From the NCBI GenBank assembly GCA_022793565.1, contig JAAWDC010000167.1:1-7238 (forward strand): 7,238 bases of DNA, given 5' to 3'. Position 1 is the stretch's first letter; every line of letters begins with the position of its first letter. The stretch comes from Bacilli bacterium. GTDB lineage: Bacteria > Bacillota_I > Bacilli_A > RF39 > UBA660. The notes under the pieces were generated by a model. It was not told where the DNA came from, did no database searches, and saw only the letters and a list, made by a program, of their open reading frames with translations. Below are positions 5,109-7,238 of this stretch, in pieces. The position numbers and the translations under genes were made by a program.

Positions 5109-7193
5109 TTAATCGATTCTTTTTTGTTTTACTGAAGGTACTATTTGTTGCAGTCTTTGAATCATTTCCTCTGTATATCCTTTATAAGGTGTATAAATTA
5201 ATGATCTTTTAACCTGTTGAGAAAAGGATATTTCAGGATGATCCTTTAATACTTCTAAGTTTCGTAAGAATCGATTTCTAGAAACAAAAACATCATTTAT
5301 TTGATATAGAGAGTCCGAGACTAGATATTTTGTATCTAATTCACGAACTATTGGAAGTGTCATCGTTTTAGATGATATTTGCAATCTACTTTCTTTTTCT
5401 AAAATTGAATCCTCAACTGGAATATATTCCCCTTCAAAGTATGCTTCTATATCTTCTTCATTGAGGTATTGTTCTGTAAAGCAAGAGGAGCGAATTCTAC
5501 CATTTTCTTCTTGGAATCCCATTTCTTGCATTAGTCGGATCTTTTTTCCAACTAGTTTATTTTGTTCTTTTAATAAATATGGGTGATGTCTCGTATATCC
5601 TAAAAAGCCAAGTTCTATCCATTCATCAAATAAGTCAAAAGCAATGTCGCTTTGTAAGTAGTCGTACCAGTGTTGTGGATTATTTTGGAAATTTGTTCCA
5701 TATTTTCTATGTAAGGCAATTCTTTCTTTAATTTTTGAACATTCTTCTTCCCAAATTGTTTCATTCTTTTTTGTGATATCTTTGGGATCGATTCCTACTT
5801 CTTCTATGGCTTGCAAAATCTCTTCGAAGTTTTGAAAAGATGGACTTGTGATTTCAAAATAATCCATATGAGTTTTAAGGAAACTTTCTGTCAAATACTT
5901 TTTCTTCATATAGTAATCAATTTTTTGAATTCGTGTTAGGTCACTCTTTGTTAAAAGAAAATAATATCGAGATTTCCATTCCATTGGAATTTTGTCTATA
6001 GCGTCGATCATAACTTTTATTTCTTCTTCACTATATCTAGAAACTAAAGTAGTTCGTTCTTGTTCTGTTAAATGGTTCGTACTACACCCATAGGAATTTA
6101 GAATATGAGCTATTTTATCAAAATTACTTTTTTGACACTGCTTCATTTGCTCTTTTAGTTCCATTAAACGATTTTTATTATGGTTTCTAATTTCCCATAA
6201 AATTTGTTTTTGTAAAGATAAATCTATCAATTCCAAGACAGATGGATGAATATGATAGAATTCCTTTTGTTTTATATACTCTGTGATAATTTTTCTTAAA
6301 TGGCCCATTTGCTGTCTTAATTCTCTTTGATCCTTTTCTAATTTTGATTGATTGTCATGGGACATAGTAATTAGATCATCTATTGGCTCTATTTTTAAAA
6401 GGATTTCCATATATTCTTTATATTTTTCAATTAGACGGAGATTCTGAGGTGTAGTCTTTCTGATGAAAACTATTCTTGTACTTTCCTCTTTTGCTTTTCT
6501 CATTTCTAATTCTTTATGTCTTATTTTTTGATTTAGCATGAGAAGATCTTGTCTATAAAGAAGGAGGCTACCAAGGAGTGCATCAAAATATACTTTCTCT
6601 TCATGGAGCTTGGAATAAGCCATGGTTAGAAGCAAAAGAAAAGAAAAGGTTTTCTTTACTCCATCTACTGTGGTTTCATTATTCCTGAAATTTTGTTCAT
6701 TTTCAAAGATATTATTAAAATTATGTTTTACAACTACCGCTAAGGCAATTTCTTCTTCTACGGTATAACAACTCATTTGATCCGTAGCATATTTCTCTAT
6801 AATAGAATTTACTTCCGTTGCAACTATTTGATCGTAATCATTTTTTTTAAGATAATGATTCAGTGCATCCAAATAGTTGTTTAAGGATTGTTGGTCGATT
6901 TTCATCAAGGTTTGTAGTATAACAAACCATTCTTCTCCACGCCAATCGCAATCAATATCTTGACTTAAATCTTGCATAATTTCTGTAATTAGAAACCATT
7001 TTTCTTGGGGAATTCCAAGATAGAAGAATAGTTTTAATACATCCGATACTTGGGGAATGATTAATTGTTTTTCAGTACTTCCATAAAGGGCTTTCTCAAA
7101 TTTAGAAACTAGATCTTGATATTCTGAAATAGCAGATACTTGATTTTCATATTCTTTGATTCGTTTTTGGCACTCTTCTAATACTTCAGGCAT
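5109..7193 (-). CDS. 694-aa all-helical protein with mTERF-like repeats, unknown function
   Basis: I do not recognise a named family. There is no signal peptide and no convincing membrane segment, so it is probably cytoplasmic. Residues 1-220 are helical. About 214-360 is heptad-rich and highly charged, likely coiled coil (LNQKIRHKELEMRKAKEE; LEKDQRELRQQMGHLRKII; RLMELKEQMKQC). Residues 417-572 hold about five imperfect units beginning near 417, 451, 485, 515 and 545. Each is an amphipathic helix of the pattern kI..l.e.G, then a second short helix ending near an aromatic or Pro (EEILQAIEEVGID; FDEWIELGFLGYTRHHPYLL; KKIRLMQEMGF), as in mTERF-type repeats. A separate C-terminal part (about 590-694) has the basic motif INDVFVSRNRFLRN. 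GGAGG (7203-7207) sits 9 nt before the ATG, a strong site. A nucleic-acid-binding or scaffold role is inference. The next gene starts 76 nt downstream and leads into the recombinase. Confidence 0.85.
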   Translation of the reverse strand: MPEVLEECQKRIKEYENQVSAISEYQDLVSKFEKALYGSTEKQLIIPQVSDVLKLFFYLGIPQEKWFLITEIMQDLSQDIDCDWRGEEWFVILQTLMKIDQQSLNNYLDALNHYLKKNDYDQIVATEVNSIIEKYATDQMSCYTVEEEIALAVVVKHNFNNIFENEQNFRNNETTVDGVKKTFSFLLLLTMAYSKLHEEKVYFDALLGSLLLYRQDLLMLNQKIRHKELEMRKAKEESTRIVFIRKTTPQNLRLIEKYKEYMEILLKIEPIDDLITMSHDNQSKLEKDQRELRQQMGHLRKIITEYIKQKEFYHIHPSVLELIDLSLQKQILWEIRNHNKNRLMELKEQMKQCQKSNFDKIAHILNSYGCSTNHLTEQERTTLVSRYSEEEIKVMIDAIDKIPMEWKSRYYFLLTKSDLTRIQKIDYYMKKKYLTESFLKTHMDYFEITSPSFQNFEEILQAIEEVGIDPKDITKKNETIWEEECSKIKERIALHRKYGTNFQNNPQHWYDYLQSDIAFDLFDEWIELGFLGYTRHHPYLLKEQNKLVGKKIRLMQEMGFQEENGRIRSSCFTEQYLNEEDIEAYFEGEYIPVEDSILEKESRLQISSKTMTLPIVRELDTKYLVSDSLYQINDVFVSRNRFLRNLEVLKDHPEISFSQQVKRSLIYTPYKGYTEEMIQRLQQIVPSVKQKRID

Positions 7194-7238
7194 TTCTTAT
7201 CCCCTCCGTCCATACTTTTTTCCTCTAGAAGGCTAAAT
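7178..7238 (-). CDS. Possible C-terminal end of an off-window gene
   Basis: On the minus strand one frame is open from the window edge and reads FSLLEEKSMDGGDKKCLKY before a TAG at 7180-7178. It overlaps the first 16 nt of the 694-aa gene, a common arrangement in coupled operons, and the other two frames have early stops. Nineteen open codons can occur by chance. Alternatively only the last 11 codons (ATG at 7213, with GAGG 8 nt upstream) form a tiny leader peptide. No function can be inferred. Confidence 0.35.
   Translation of the reverse strand, partial: FSLLEEKSMDGGDKKCLKY

Noticed and set aside
3361..7193. Integrated mobile element or defence island built around the recombinase
   Set aside because: There is no att-type direct repeat, no transposase or excisionase, no nuclease, helicase or other effector motif, no toxin/antitoxin pair, and the recombinase has the length and tail of a housekeeping XerC/XerD. 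The unit may still be novel but nothing visible marks it as mobile or defensive.
1..7238. tRNA, rRNA, riboswitch or CRISPR array
   Set aside because: No cloverleaf, conserved rRNA block, known riboswitch core or regularly spaced direct repeats were seen; intergenic gaps are all under 120 nt and are accounted for by terminators and promoters.

Overview
The window is AT-rich DNA in which every supported gene lies on the minus strand. It looks like a low-G+C member of the Bacillota/Mycoplasmatota side of the tree, such as an uncultured gut-type Bacilli or Clostridia lineage. The grounds are the strong A/T bias, Shine-Dalgarno sites of the AAGGAGGTGA type, poly-U hairpin terminators, and a pyruvate phosphate dikinase (PPDK) of the clostridial type. 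TGG codes for tryptophan and TGA is used as a stop (end of the 250-aa gene), so the mycoplasma code is not in use. The exact taxon cannot be read from this sequence.

In the direction of transcription (right to left), the window opens with a possible C-terminal remnant of an off-window gene (7178-7238). It overlaps the start of a 694-aa all-helical protein of unknown function (5109-7193). After a 76-nt gap holding a hairpin and a good internal promoter candidate comes an unrecognised 250-aa protein (4280-5032). Its last codons overlap by 14 nt the start of a complete XerC/XerD-type tyrosine recombinase (3361-4293). A large hairpin terminator closes this unit.

ppdK (626-3250) follows as a single-gene unit. 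Its candidate promoter has the -35 box inside the 3' arm of the preceding terminator hairpin, and a second clear terminator lies just after its stop. Last comes a small membrane-anchored protein with four extracytoplasmic cysteines (23-526) and a possible terminator at the window edge.

Only two genes can be assigned confidently: ppdK (PEP/pyruvate interconversion with AMP/PPi) and the tyrosine recombinase (strand exchange, probably chromosome dimer resolution). The least explained part is the 694-aa/250-aa/Xer unit. The large protein carries about five imperfect ~30-residue helical units that resemble mTERF repeats, plus a conserved-looking basic C-terminal motif, and it is transcriptionally linked to a recombinase. 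For three genes the Shine-Dalgarno position argues for a start codon 3 or 4 codons downstream of the longest reading frame.
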